The notes: generated by a model not told the origin, from the letters alone. DNA of 64,000 bases from Paratinospora sagittata (GCA_035771175.1 CM069593.1:49573054-49637053), one strand, 5' to 3'; counted from the first letter of the stretch, positions 23,301 through 34,357 are shown. Made by a program: numbers and translations.

Positions 23301-26300
23301 TATTGATCAATTTATTTAGAACACCATATCAACAACCACGGTAGCCAACCATGAATACTGAAGCCAACCATATGCATAGTATAAAAAGATCCCATATACC
23401 ATGAATGAACCAAAATCCCATCATCCTTCCTTCAACTTGCTATTGTCTCATATATTTTGAAAGGCATTTCCAAGATCCCCATGCAAAAAAATATCAATAT
23501 ACTACAAACACTTTTACTTGGAATCTAGATTACATTATGTGAAGGAAACACAGCCAATGAAAAGTTGAGCGATAATTGATCATAAAGGATAAAAGGAGTT
23601 AATATGCCATTTCATATTTCGAGTAGCCATGAGTTGGGTAGGCCATGTCATGCCCATGAGAAGCAACCACGGATCTAACAGAAATTCAGTCTCTACCGCT
23701 TGCATTGTTACCATAATCCTTGTTCCTTATCTTAGTTCTTCAGAGGGGACATGTCCCCTTCTCCTTCTCCTTCTATTATAGGGAATTGTTGCAAATTACT
23801 GCAGTTGAAGGCTTTCCTTTTCTTGTTTTCACATGATCAATTGACATAGCTTGACTAGTGCAGTTAATTTGAAGAAATATTTCTTCATCACTATGATACC
23901 TTGTTTCCTAAACGAAATGCATGCCCCTTAATTCGTATAATCAACTGTCTCTTCATATTATTAAGTTAGTGATGCAAATTTTAATATTAACATCACAAAG
24001 GTTGGTGAGGAATATTGTGGATCTATTTACCTTAAAAGACTGATTCCTCACCTTCCTATCATCCACCCTTTATGCTTGGCAATATACTCACCCTTTGTAG
24101 CTTTCCTATATTTGTGCTAGAAGTGGTCATCAAGTAAATGAAAAAACCAAGTTAGAGGACCTGCAGAGCTTAATATCATCTACAAGCTCATCAAAAAACC
24201 TGGATTGATGAATGTATCTAGTATTCTTGATCAATCAGAAATGTTAGGTATGTGTTGTCTGAAACAACAGTTCCACATCAGGTTTGAACAAATTCTTAGT
24301 ATGTAAAATAAGATTGAATCTCTTCTTTATTGATACCAAGGCATACTGGAGAAAACCCCCATACCTAGGCCTTAAATGGATCAATATTATTTGACACTTA
24401 AGCCAGCCAAAAAATGGAATTAGAGTCAACAGTTTGACAAGGGCATGGTATATCTATCAAGGTAGAGCAAGTGCAGATTTGGCAAAGCCCCAAGTGCTCA
24501 AGGGTTATGGATGTGTCCTTGAGATCGGCGTTCTTCAAGATAGACTAAATATGATAGGTTTGTCTACATGTGTCAATGATAGTGAATGAATGATCAAAGG
24601 TCATTAGATTATAGTTTGCTGTAGCGATTGTTGGTTATGTATGAAGAATGAGTCAAAATAAAAGTCTCACATCAGTTGTGAAGAAATCCACTACATGGAA
24701 TACAATTGTGCATCTTTCCCTTGATAGCACAAAGGCCTTTTGGAGGAAACTTTCACGCATCTAGGCCCAAAGGTGGTAGGTGGAGATAATATCAATAATA
24801 GTTGAGACACAAGCACACCAACCTGATGTACATAAAAAGATTAAAAGGATAACTAAGGAGCTTAAATCATTAATCGGAGTATTAAAGTTAGGAAATCAAG
24901 ATGTAGAAGATTGGTATGCACAGGATAAATTTCACATCAATCATATAGAAATGTCTAGTAAGTTTGACTTTTCGAAACCGCATGATCCAAAAGCCTAATG
25001 TTACCCAAAGTTTGAACATTCTAGACAAGTAGTTTTATTCAATAAATACATTTTGGGGATAGTTTCCACAAATATGCAATTTCATAGAATATTTTATCAT
25101 GAGAAAATAGGTGAAAAGGAAAATTCAACGCCTGGTTTGTGGTCTAGTATATAGGTTATTACTTATTAGCAACAAAAAGGAAAAAAAAGAAAGAATTCAG
25201 CATCTGACTAGAGAAATTTTATAAAGGAAAAAACAAAAAAAGAATTCAACAGCTAACTAGAGAAATTTTATAAATGATTCAATGAACTAGAACAAACAAT
25301 TACCTTTCGACAAAATGGACAGCTGGAGTTCTCACATCACCCATGATAAGCAACATTGGAAACAAACAACACATGCGTTAAGTCTTATTGAGAAAAACAT
25401 GAGCAAAAACACTAAAGTTATGAAAAAAACAACCGAAGCTTTGAGAAAACGATGTGTAATGAATTAAATTATGAAACCATATAAACTCTATTAAAGTCCA
25501 ATAAAGTTGATAAATATAAGAAAAAGGTACCTTTCAAATTCATAAATCTCAATTGGCTTCTCCGGGCGAGGTCCTAATTTTGAGGTTTCTTTTAACTTGA
25601 AACCTACCAAAATACATCAAAAATTACAATATATGATGAAACACCTGAAATCAAAAATAGCTAGACCTCCTTATTGCAACTTTATATAGTAAAATGAGCA
25701 TCTAGGTAGCTTGGGTTCTTGAAGCCTACGATGTTAAACTTCTTCTAAATGAAAAAAAAAAAAGGTTTTACATTTTTATAAGATGCGCCAACCCCTATAG
25801 ACATGTAAAGTATTCAAGTTAGAAACATATCCTTCTCTCATGTGATGCTTCTAACTTTTCCATTTCCGTTTTGCATTATTTTGATTGGCATTGCTTTATC
25901 AAAACTTAAAGTTCAAACTTTCCATTCAAAATTTTACATGTGTCTTCTTTTTTATCAAAGGAACAAAAAGTGTCTAATATAATATGTGCATTGTCCTTTT
26001 AGAAACAAGAAATAACAAAAAGATATGTGTTATCAATAAAGGTTGAAAAAGTTAATTAGTCAAAGAGGATGTGTGTCGCCCAAAGTAGAAGGGAACTTTT
26101 ACAAATTTCAATTAAACTAATTAATGATAGTTTGATATGCATTATTCGGCCCTACCTATTATATATATTTTTGAGAGCAACAGAGCTCAAGCTTTTCATA
26201 AGTCCGGGTTCAAGTTTCTTTGTTATGATTTGCATATTCCCGTCCCATGGTTATCCCTGGTATTTCTTTGTTTTGTTTCTCCACATTACAACTAACGAGA

Positions 26301-27552
26301 GGGAAAATGTTAAGGATGACTTATAATATGCATTGTTAGGCCCCTTCCAATCAACTTTAACTTGGGTTCAATGGTTCTAGCAAAGAAAACCCATGGTTGG
26401 AACTATATGTGGGCTATCCTGAAAAAGAAAAGAATGAGAGAGAGAGAGAGAATAGAAATTGAGCAAGCATAACAAAGATGGTTGATGTCAGGATGGAGCA
26501 TCATGACTAGGAAAAGCATAATCACAAATTATTTTTTTCAGGTCATAAGAACCAAAATCCTATTCCCAAGTAATGCATGTTAGAGATATCTCAGACTTTT
26601 TCAAGAAACAAACAAATAGCCAATTCACAAAACTGTTTAAACTGTCAAGGTCTCTTGATCTAAATCGAAATGCTAAACTCACGTACTAGTTAGTAATTCC
26701 CCTTCAAATAATTAGTTAAAAATAACCTTACAAAATAAGGAACCCTCTTCAAAGAATTACCAGCTATTTCCAGTGCATACTCTCCAGGTGGTATCTCTTT
26801 CCCGGCCACAAAGGAAGCCGAATATCTGTCACCACATAAACCCGCATATAAAATCTAACTATCTCATTTCACGTGTAAATCAAGAAAGTTAACTTCATTC
26901 GCATCCAATAACTCCCAAATCAAAATCACAAAGAAAAACCACATTGCATCTTTCATGTTCTTTTGAGTCAAAACTTTGGCTATAGAAAATCAAACATCCG
27001 TAATAAAAAGTAAAAAAGAACCGATCAAACAACACTAAGAAATTCTCTGCAATACCAAAGAAACAAACAGAGAGATTAGGCGATCAGTTTTTCAATATTC
27101 TAAACCACATTGCATCTTTCATGTTCTTTTGAGTCAAAACTAATAGTTGCAATTGGCTACAGAAAACCAAATATCCATAAAAAAAATAAAAATAAATAAA
27201 AACCGATCAAACAAAACCAGCAAATTCTCTGAAACTCCAAAGAAACAAACAGAGATATGAGGCGATCAATTTTTCAATACCCTGAAACGAAAGCTCCAGT
27301 GCCAAAACGAAACAGCAGTGCAAGAGACGCCGATAAGATGTCGAGAACCTTGTCCGGCCGGATCGAAAACCTCTTCGGCTCCGGCGGTTTGAAACCGGAA
27401 GGCGGCAAAACGACCGGAGACGGAGAGGCCGGAGAGGATGTTCCCTGAATCTCTGCAGAAACCCGAAGAGAAACTCTGCCATTAGGTTTTCTCGGAGTTG
27501 GAACTGGTCGGAGAACAACCGGAACCGGTCGGAAGCTAAGAACTCCGGCCAT
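17331..27552 (-). CDS. Plastid protein with two thioredoxin/GST N-terminal folds (12 exons, 327 aa)
   Basis: Exons in order of transcription: 27281-27552, 26761-26825, 25531-25603, 25304-25322, 22824-22943, 20020-20089, 19756-19799, 19596-19637, 19238-19297, 18994-19061, 17568-17625, 17331-17423. All borders are GT-AG and phases close to one 327-codon frame ending TAA. Residues 1-40 are basic and Ser/Pro-rich, like a chloroplast transit peptide; about 70-98 is a hydrophobic stretch. Domain 1 (about 130-207) has the redox-type motif CPFC (138-141) and FPYMVDPNTGVSMYES; domain 2 (about 250-325) has SPFC (257-260, first Cys absent) and VPYLEDPNTGVKMFESAEI. This matches the Arabidopsis At5g03880-type thioredoxin-superfamily protein (from memory, about 339 aa). 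Substrate and partners are unknown. Introns 2 and 4 carry TRIM elements and intron 5 a LINE remnant, without damage to the reading frame. Confidence 0.92.
21560..21905 (-). mobile_element. LINE (RTE-type) reverse transcriptase remnant in intron 5
   Basis: Read on the minus strand, this region gives a degenerate RT with the motif MVLIYLEKAYGRV (the plant LINE 'DLEKAYDRV' signature, here with the catalytic Asp changed) after a KKDLH-like stretch. Stops and frame breaks are frequent, so it is inactive. Just beyond, AAAAGGCTTTGTTGAGTTGAG near 21899-21919 resembles a LINE 3' end in plus orientation, so more than one insertion may be present. Confidence 0.5.
21903..22512 (+). repeat. 302-bp tandem duplication in intron 5
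   Basis: Two near-identical units starting near 21906 and 22208, each with CATTATTCTAAACTTAAAAT, CTTTGATCTTTTCTTCTTTT and TTATGCATATTCTCTTCTCC. The offset between matched words is 302 bp. It is a young duplication because only scattered substitutions and small indels separate the copies. Confidence 0.8.
23049..23282 (+). mobile_element. TRIM-like element, copy II (intron 4)
   Basis: Two 70-bp LTRs, 23049-23118 and 23213-23282, both starting TGATA and ending in a degraded TAACA (TAATA / CAATA). The first is followed by TTGTATCAAAGC (23119-23130), a close match to the initiator-Met tRNA primer site. The interior has GGGTTTAAGCCTCTTTG, the same internal motif as the other copies. It sits sense-to-plus in an intron of a minus-strand gene. 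Confidence 0.65.
24240..24800. repeat. Degenerate LTR-like fragments in intron 4
   Basis: Two stretches, near 24255-24390 and 24660-24790, share the pattern 'CACATCAG(G/T)TGTGAA ... GAGGAAAC(T/C) ... CTAGGCC', which resembles the CCCACATCGG...TAGGCCCAAAG pattern of common plant LTR remnants. No coding sequence. The identification rests on general familiarity, not on an alignment. Confidence 0.3.
26125..26382 (+). mobile_element. TRIM-like element, copy III (intron 2)
   Basis: Starts TGATAGTTTGATATGCATTA; the interior contains GGGTTCAAGTTTCTTTG; a purine tract GAGAGGGAAAATG is at 26297-26309; the second LTR runs 26317-26382 (TGACTTATAATATGCATTG to GGTTCTAGCA). The 3' part of the first LTR and the PBS are degraded. 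Same family as 14336-14612, opposite strand. Confidence 0.6.
26938..27270. repeat. 166-bp tandem duplication in intron 1 of the GST-fold gene
   Basis: Two copies starting at 26938 and 27104, each with ACCACATTGCATCTTTCATG and ending in GGCGATCA(G/A)TTTTTCAATA. The right copy reaches the exon 1 splice donor (GT at 27280-27279); the left copy has lost the GT at the matching place (GAATATTGAAAAAC on the minus strand), so only one donor remains. Confidence 0.75.
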
Positions 27553-27599
27553 GTTTCTCCGGCGAGGGTTTGTATTCTAAGAGATAGCTCTGATAGCGG

Positions 27600-30430
27600 G
27601 GTGTTGGAGATTAAAGCAAGTGGTTGAGACTGAGAGAGCTCTTGTGGCCAACGGTACTATCTATCGTTAACCATCTGGGGAAAGTATTATGTACAGCTAA
27701 GCGTAGGTAAGAGAGAGATTATGACCATTGATAATGAAGGCGGTGTTAATTCAACGGGTATTTTTCAAGTTTAAACACCAGCGCGGGTACGAATTTTCCC
27801 TCGCAAAGCACACGTGTGAGAAGAGAATTCTTTTTTTTTTTCATGTTCTATTGGATATAAGAAATCACAATTGACTGTGACCTTCCAAGTTTTTGAGTTC
27901 ATAAGATACTTGGGAACATTAAAGCCAAAATATTACAAGCGGACGAGCTTATATATGTACTTAGAATTATCACAAGATGAAAATTTATTTTGAGTATTAT
28001 TTACATTAATAGCTAATTATTATATATTTCATATATACTAGTGAAAATAAACGTTCATTGCATATGATTTTGATTATAAAATAAATATTTTATTAAAAAA
28101 TATAATTTTTTTTTTGTCTTTTGACATGATTATGAGTAAAGTTATAAACTTAAAGATAAGAATAGTTAGAATAAAAAGTTAGAAGTTACAAAGTTAGTTA
28201 AATATTGAATTTCTATTTTACCCCTATAAATAATAAAAAGTAAATATTCTAATAAAAATTTAACAAATACTTTTCAATGTTATTTTAGGAAGAAAGGGGC
28301 TTTATTGTAAAAAGTTCAAGTATATTCTCATTATAATAGTATAAATAAGCCAATTTTGTGTTTATCATAAACAATAAATATTATTCTATCGTGACCTTAA
28401 AATCTTACATTAGAATGTGAAAACTACTTCTTTTTATTAAAAATATGTAAAAGGTATATCAAATGTGAAAAAGCCTTGTGTAAATAGAATTTATATATGC
28501 CCTTTTATCATTTAATTTCATAAATTGTCATACATTGAGATTCGAAATTTCATGAATCATAATAAGATAAAAGGGTCTTGTTGACTTGAGTTGAGTATAA
28601 TGAGATGAAATGGTCAATAGATCTAATGGAAAAGACTGCCAAAGTTTTGTGAAAAAAGCAAAAGCTAGCCAATGGGAGAAATTCTCGTTGGCGGTGCCGG
28701 CCAACTAGTGCGAGGACAAGTGTCACCCTCTAGTGTGCCCAAGTCAGCCGCCAATCACTCATCCTGATCTTTGTCCAATCAAGAACTTGGAAAGCTTATA
28801 AAGTGTGCACTTTTAATCAAAGAGAGCAAGATGAGAAAGGAATCATATTGGGTTAGAAAGATTTGGTGAGTTTTTCAATGAAAATGATCACGAAATAGAC
28901 CTTAATGGGTTTGTTGCAATACCATGCTTTGGCACCCTGCAAAACATTCTTTTAAGAGAACACGAGAGGACACATCTCTTGACTCTTAAGAAGTACAATT
29001 TGAGGGATATTTTGGTGAATATTCTTGACTTTGTCAGCTTAATTTGAGATGTATTGATTTTTAGAATATAACAGGGAGGCAATTTTTTCAGAACATCCAA
29101 TATATATATAATAAGAAAGATATACTACATGCAATAATCTATAGATTTTTGGATTCCATCAATAGTAAGTTTTATGTTAATATCTTCTTTAACTAGTCAA
29201 TTTCACAAATTTTTTTCCCATAAAATACTGTAAAAATAATAATATTTAGTCCATTTTTGGTTGGTTAGGATGATTTGACATCCGTTCTCCTTAAGCGAGA
29301 TCGTGAGTTTAAAACTCTTATCATGTATGGAGTTATCATTTGCTAAGAGATATTTACACATTTGTGATCCAACCCGAGTTGAATGCAGATGGATTAATCT
29401 CACCGTAAAAACAAAGGAGGACACCACCTGGGTGCCGCTCAATAGTGAAAAAAAAAAGGCAAGATCAAACTTTTGGTATTTTATTTGTTCAAGTTTGCAT
29501 TGGATTAATCCTTTTGTTTGGACGAGTTGTGTGATATTAAGCCATTTTTTTAATTATTAAGAACAACAAGTAGATATCCAAAGTGATACATCACAAATGG
29601 TCGAGAGGTCTGTGCTAAAAATAATTGAGAGGTGAATATTTCAGAATCGAAACTCGTGTCAAACTTGATCGCGTCCACTTAAGGAGAGTCATCCAATACA
29701 CTTACAGTGTTTGAACGCAGATTAGTTTCACTCAGAGGGTGTGAATACCAAATGAAAAACCAAAAAAAAAAAGTAAAAATAAAGTCTTTTAAGTTTGCAT
29801 TCTAGCTAGAAGAAGACAATTAGCTAGTGGTCCTAGTTTTACATTCTAGAAGAACATAAAATTTGAAGATAAGTTAAAAAGTTTTGATAAGATCTTGATG
29901 AGCATAATAATGTCTTTCTCTATTTCTATTTAAAAAAAAAAATGTATCTAATGCGGGAAACTATCAACATTGGCATTCCTAGCAATAAACAAATAAAAAT
30001 AAAAATTACTAAGATATGCACAATGAGAATTACATAAAAAAAAAAAAAAAAAAAAAAGAAAGATTCCTTCTCAATCTTATTCACACTTAAAGGAGGTTTA
30101 TTTAATGGATAATTCAATGTCATTATCATAAAGAGAAAAGGCTCTATATATAAAATTAACAAGAAGCAAACAACATCGACACCATCATTATCATCATCAT
30201 CGAAAATCAACCCAATCACATCATTATTACTGTTGACTAAAACAAGCTAAAAAAGCAACAAATAATTTTTTTTTCTCAATTATGATTGATGTGTATTAAT
30301 TTCAAATTCCATTGCGTGTTCGACATAACTACTATGACACCGTACTTATCAATACATTTTCTCCTCTTCTCCTAAAACATTATTTATGGTTAAAAAAAAA
30401 GAACCTAATTGGCGCTCGAGCTTCCTTGTC
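27600..30430. other. Intergenic; no gene recognised
   Basis: The stretch 27600-27800 is the upstream region of the GST-fold gene. At 28640-28840 there is a less AT-rich patch with CCAATCA and TTATAAAG, promoter-like on the plus strand, but the ATG that follows (28830) opens only 12 codons. Around 29240-29440 and 29600-29760 weak tRNA-B-box-like words occur, perhaps SINE debris. An A-run of 23 lies near 30035-30057. Confidence 0.45.
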
Positions 30431-30434
30431 ATTG

Positions 30435-30819
30435 TAAGAGCATCTTCACTACTCATGTAAATTACATTTAAAAAAAAAAATTATTATGTTATTAATGTCA
30501 AAAAAATTTACTTTTTACGTTATATAAAATATTACTTAATAGATAATTAAGTTAAAACATATTTTTTAATATTCTTATTTAAAATACACAATATCAAAAA
30601 ATTTATTTTTTACATGACATAAATTGAATAGTTGTCAATAATAAAAGGCTGCTAACATGATCGTCTATGTTGACAGTCTCAAATTTTTTTTTGCCACCTT
30701 AACTTGACAGTAAATAGTAATAGATGCATTGAAAAAATTTATTTTAACTCAGTATCTATTTGTCATATATGACACTTAATTTTTTTTTAAATCCACAAAA
30801 GCATTGAAGATGCACTTAC
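30435..30819. mobile_element. MITE with GAGCATCTTCA terminal inverted repeats
   Basis: The left end is GTAAGAGCATCTTCACTACT; the right end in reverse is GTAAGTGCATCTTCAATGCT. The 385-bp interior is AT-rich and non-coding. The ends resemble the widespread plant MITEs that begin GAGCATCTCCA. TAA/TTA at the borders would fit a Harbinger-type 3-bp target, but the two flanks differ. Confidence 0.5.
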
Positions 30820-30907
30820 TTTCATAATAGAGAAGTTGTTTTTGAATTCGAACTTATGAACTTCAAGTCATAATAGAGCAACGTCATCTATTCAATATTG
30901 TTCTTAA

Positions 30908-31093
30908 ATTTTTATTCTAAAAACTAATAATAATTTTCCACGAGCTTTATCCTTTAACCATACCCTTTTTCTCTATATAAAATCTTAACAATTTAGGTGA
31001 ATTTTTATTCTAAAAACTAATAATAATTTTCCATGAGCTTTATCCTTAACCATACCCTTTTTTTCTATCTAAAATCATAACAATTTAGGTCCT
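30908..31093. repeat. 93-bp tandem duplication
   Basis: Two copies starting at 30908 and 31001, each with ATTTTTATTCTAAAAACTAA, TTTTCCA(C/T)GAGCTTTATCC and ACAATTTAGGT. Non-coding spacer. Confidence 0.8.
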
Positions 31094-31970
31094 TACTCTC
31101 TCGTAATAATGCCTAAGAGATAAGATTAGCATCTTAATCTGATTTTCCCACTTGTTTTTAATTCAAGTGGGCATGACCATTTTCTACCACACCACTAGGG
31201 CTAAAATGACCCTCCTGTCTCAACCATGCTTGCTGACACCACCCACCTACGCCTTAAGCCTTCGTGAGTCTTGCTCTTATCTTAATTGATCTCTCTTTCC
31301 AACTAATATCCTATTATAACCACATTATCACTCCAAATAACCTTGTTGCCACCACACTTAATTTCTCACTGTTCTTCCTATAATATTCTTCTTCCGTCTA
31401 ATTGTTAAATATTCAAGTGTTTTAACATAATGCACTATTTAGAGCAGCCCAAGAAGATCCAATTGGCTAACGCACTTATTTCCAACTTCCTTAGTTCTCT
31501 TTAACATCAAATCAACATTTATCACCACATTTAGCGCCCCTAAACCTAAACATTTACATGAGATAGTTACTAAGACTGATATATCTTAACGCATACCATC
31601 GACTGATTAGAATTCTCATGCACAACAATCAAACACAGCAATATGATATTCTCAATTTTCTCATTTCCATCATTAAATTATAACAAATACATACTAAACA
31701 CTCTTAAGATATATTCAACTCAATTGTCAAACACTTAGTAAGGTACTTGCATATATGAATTGTTGCTTCATTGGATTCCAACTTTTCTCCCACTACAGCA
31801 ATGGAATAAGGTGGTAATCCACTGCACAATGAACATGGACTTAGCACTGATGAGCTAGCTGTGATTTTCAAACCAAGGAGAGACAAAGTTTCAATACAGT
31901 AGGGTCAAGCAAGGTATATATGACCATTTTATGTAAATAAGTTGAATGCAAAGGGTGTTTTTCAAGTGGT
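31094..31970. other. Upstream region of the PADRE gene
   Basis: No gene seen. Ordinary intergenic DNA with some C-rich patches (31200-31260). The part next to 31976 is the PADRE promoter. Confidence 0.5.
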
Positions 31971-31975
31971 TTTCT

Positions 31976-31985
31976 TATAAATACA
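31976..31985 (+). promoter_or_regulatory. TATA box of the PADRE gene
   Basis: TATAAATACA lies 87 bp upstream of the ATG at 32063, a normal distance in plants. Confidence 0.65.
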
Positions 31986-32062
31986 AACACCGGTCTCATC
32001 CTTGCACCCTTCACTCCACTCCACAACCAGCAAAATCTTTGTTCGAACTATAGAAAAAAAAA

Positions 32063-32551
32063 ATGGGAAATGGTTTAGCTCTGCAGCAAGACAAGATTAT
32101 AAGAGTCATGAAGACAGATGGGAAGATCTTAGAATATCAAGCACCATTAAGGGCTCATCAAGTTTTATCTGAATTCCCTGGTCATGAAATCTCAGATGGT
32201 AATCTACCATTAATCTCTAGATGTCTTCATCCAAGTACCAAAATGCTTGCAGGCCATCTCTACTATCTTCTTCCGCCGACTTTAATCGGCAAGAAGATGC
32301 CGCTATCGGTATCGAATTTGAGGATGGTGCCCAGAGAGGAAACTAGTGTTGTAAGGATTAAGCTAGTTATTACTAAGCAAGAGTTTAAAGATATGCTAGA
32401 AAAAGGAGGAATCTCGGTTGATGATGACAAGGTGTTTAAACTTGAAAACAAACAAGATAGAGATAGTTTTGATGCAGATGATGATGCTGATGGTATTATT
32501 GATCAGAGATGTAAAGGGTGGAAGCCTGTGTTACAAAGTATTCCTGAGTGA
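32063..32551 (+). CDS. PADRE (DUF4228) domain protein, 162 aa, single exon
   Basis: Intronless gene ending TGA. The protein starts MGNGLALQ, a good N-myristoylation signal (Gly2), then DKIIRVMKTDGKILEY (11-26), VLSEFPGHEISD (34-45) and ISRCLHPSTKMLAGHLYYLL (51-70), the order typical of plant DUF4228/PADRE proteins. An acidic stretch (DSFDADDDADG) precedes a basic, Trp-containing C-terminus. Members of this family respond to pathogens and abiotic stress in Arabidopsis; no biochemical activity is established. From memory the Arabidopsis neighbour of the GST-fold gene (At5g03890) is also of this family, which supports the call. The start was chosen as the first ATG after the TATA box and because family members begin MGN. 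Confidence 0.9.
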   Translation: MGNGLALQQDKIIRVMKTDGKILEYQAPLRAHQVLSEFPGHEISDGNLPLISRCLHPSTKMLAGHLYYLLPPTLIGKKMPLSVSNLRMVPREETSVVRIKLVITKQEFKDMLEKGGISVDDDKVFKLENKQDRDSFDADDDADGIIDQRCKGWKPVLQSIPE

Positions 32552-32791
32552 TTCTAACTTGATAAATTACTTTATAGTTTATACCTTACCTTACAAACCA
32601 ACTTCATCAGCTGAACAAGGTAAAATTAAGGCTGATGTTCTATACTTCATAGAAATGGATATGTATACTTCTTTTTAAAGCCAATATATAGTTCTTTTTG
32701 TTTCAACCATTCCTTCTTCTTTGAGAGCAAAACATGCTTGAAATAAAAATATTGTGAAAATTTTTAGTTTTCAACAATTTAATTTTATTGA

Positions 32792-32965
32792 TGATAGTTT
32801 GATATGCATTATTGGGCTCTTATTTGACAGCTATAATTTTTAAGTTAAGTAGTTTATTATTAACATTTACATGCTCCATATTTGTATAATTGATATTTAT
32901 CTTCTTTTATCTCTTTTTTTGTTTGCTCTAGCAACTATAACTTTTGGGTTAAGTAGTTTCTAACA
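32792..32965 (+). mobile_element. TRIM-like element, copy IV (3' flank of PADRE gene)
   Basis: The first LTR (32792-32865) starts TGATAGTTTGATATGCATTA and ends ATTATTAACA. The second LTR is truncated at its 5' end and finishes CTTTTGGGTTAAGTAGTTTC then TAACA at 32965. The interior is short and T-rich. It lies about 240 bp after the PADRE stop codon and may be part of the transcript. Confidence 0.5.
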
Positions 32966-33660
32966 AATTAAAAAATATAAAAAATATTTATTGTATGTGT
33001 CAGAATAACAGTAATGAAAGTTCTATTAATTAGTTAAAACCCTTGTCCAAAAATTAATAGACTTAGGAAATATAGATGCATGGATTCAATTGTGCAAAAC
33101 TAGCTAATTCACATTATTAACTCGGACCACTTTGCAAATCTAAACATAACAATATTATTCAAGATATTTAACCCCTCCACCTCCAATGAGGGAAGTAGAT
33201 GTTTAATCGGGTAAACCTCCCGTTATTGGCACTTCATTACTTGCATACCATTTATAAACGTACGAATGTGTGGTTCAAGTCGATCTTGTTATCCTTCGCA
33301 TCAGAAAGTTTTACAAAGAAGATGCCCACTTGATAAGTTGGATTAAGAGTCCTCAACCATGAACTACAATTATATGCTCTGTTTTTTGTACTAAAAAAAA
33401 ATAAAAATATATATATATATATTTTAGATATGGAAATATATATAAAAGTTTTTGTAAGTTACACCGGTCATTATCACTTCAAACTAGGGCAGCTAAGCTA
33501 TTAGGTTCATTGAATTTTTCATTCCGGAAAACAGTGGCAATCACTTGAGGAAAGCACTAGTGGGATACATAAGCAGCCTTATAAGGATCTAAGTGGGTCA
33601 CCTTGTCAAATTCCCCACTTGGACATTAGTTGTTGACTAGAGCCATCTCTACATACCCCA
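32966..33660. other. Intergenic between PADRE and ferredoxin genes
   Basis: No gene seen. Contains a (TA)n run near 33407-33423. The two flanking genes converge here (plus and minus), so both 3'UTRs should be close. Confidence 0.5.
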
Positions 33661-33907
33661 CTAAGAAGCAAATACTCTCTCTCACAAATGTTTTGCATTT
33701 AGAACAGAATAAACAAACTGAGTAGAAAAATACTCTCCTAAGTCATTGAAAAGAAGAGAACATGATATATAATCATATAGTTGTGAAATACCACCAACAC
33801 AATCCATGGAAGAGCTGTAACCTAAAGGAACAAATTGTGAAAGCTCGTACATAACAATGGCAGACACTTCTGCTTGCAACAAGAACACAAAATTCTCTCC
33901 AAGCCCA

Positions 33908-34357
33908 TTAATAGAGATCAGATTCCTTGTGAGTATAGATCACACAGTCTGCCGTCGGGTATGAAGCACAAGTCAGGACATAACCCTTTTCCATTTGGGT
34001 GTCATCGAGGAAGCATCCATCGGACTGATCAACTGAACCAGATACCATGTGCCCAGCACAGGTGGAGCAAGACCCGGCCCTGCATGAGTAAGGCAGATCC
34101 AAGCCAGCTTCCTCAGCTGATTCTAGAATGTATTCATCATCAGGGGCCTCAAATTCCTTCTCTTCACCATCTGGTCCTATAAGCTTCACCTTGTACTTTG
34201 CCATTGCAGATACTCTGAAGGAGGAAGATTTCAAGCCAAACGACTTTGAGATGCTCTTTGCATATTGCAAAGATGGACGCCTGTGTAAGGTAGCAGCTCC
34301 TCTGCACTGGGCTCCGCTTCTGATCGTGCAAGATGAGGGTAGTCTAACAGTCGACAT
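33908..34357 (-). CDS. FD3: Plastid [2Fe-2S] ferredoxin, root (non-photosynthetic) type, 149 aa
   Basis: One-electron carrier in plastids; root-type forms take electrons from NADPH through FNR and serve nitrite reductase, sulfite reductase and glutamate synthase. Residues 1-51 are a Ser/Arg-rich transit peptide; the mature part starts about [20 protein letters not shown] (52-71). The cluster ligands are Cys92, Cys97, Cys100 and Cys130 in [12 protein letters not shown] and VLTCASYP. The SVDQSDG and HKESDLY features resemble Arabidopsis FD3 rather than leaf ferredoxins. An in-frame ATG at 34384 is rejected as the start: TTATTTTCTTCAG right after it is a splice acceptor, with exon sequence from 34365, so the first exonic ATG is 34357. 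A noncoding first exon ends at the donor at 36385, giving a 5'UTR intron of about 2.0 kb. Confidence 0.93.
   Translation of the reverse strand: MSTVRLPSSCTIRSGAQCRGAATLHRRPSLQYAKSISKSFGLKSSSFRVSAMAKYKVKLIGPDGEEKEFEAPDDEYILESAEEAGLDLPYSCRAGSCSTCAGHMVSGSVDQSDGCFLDDTQMEKGYVLTCASYPTADCVIYTHKESDLY

Noticed and set aside
28640..28870. Promoter-like patch with CCAAT and TATAAAG
   Set aside because: No coding exon follows; the first ATG is closed after 12 codons. Kept only as a remark on the intergenic region.
29200..29760. Possible SINEs near 29240-29440 and 29600-29760, also 37725-37905
   Set aside because: B-box-like words are present, but no convincing A box at the right distance and no shared sequence between the sites.
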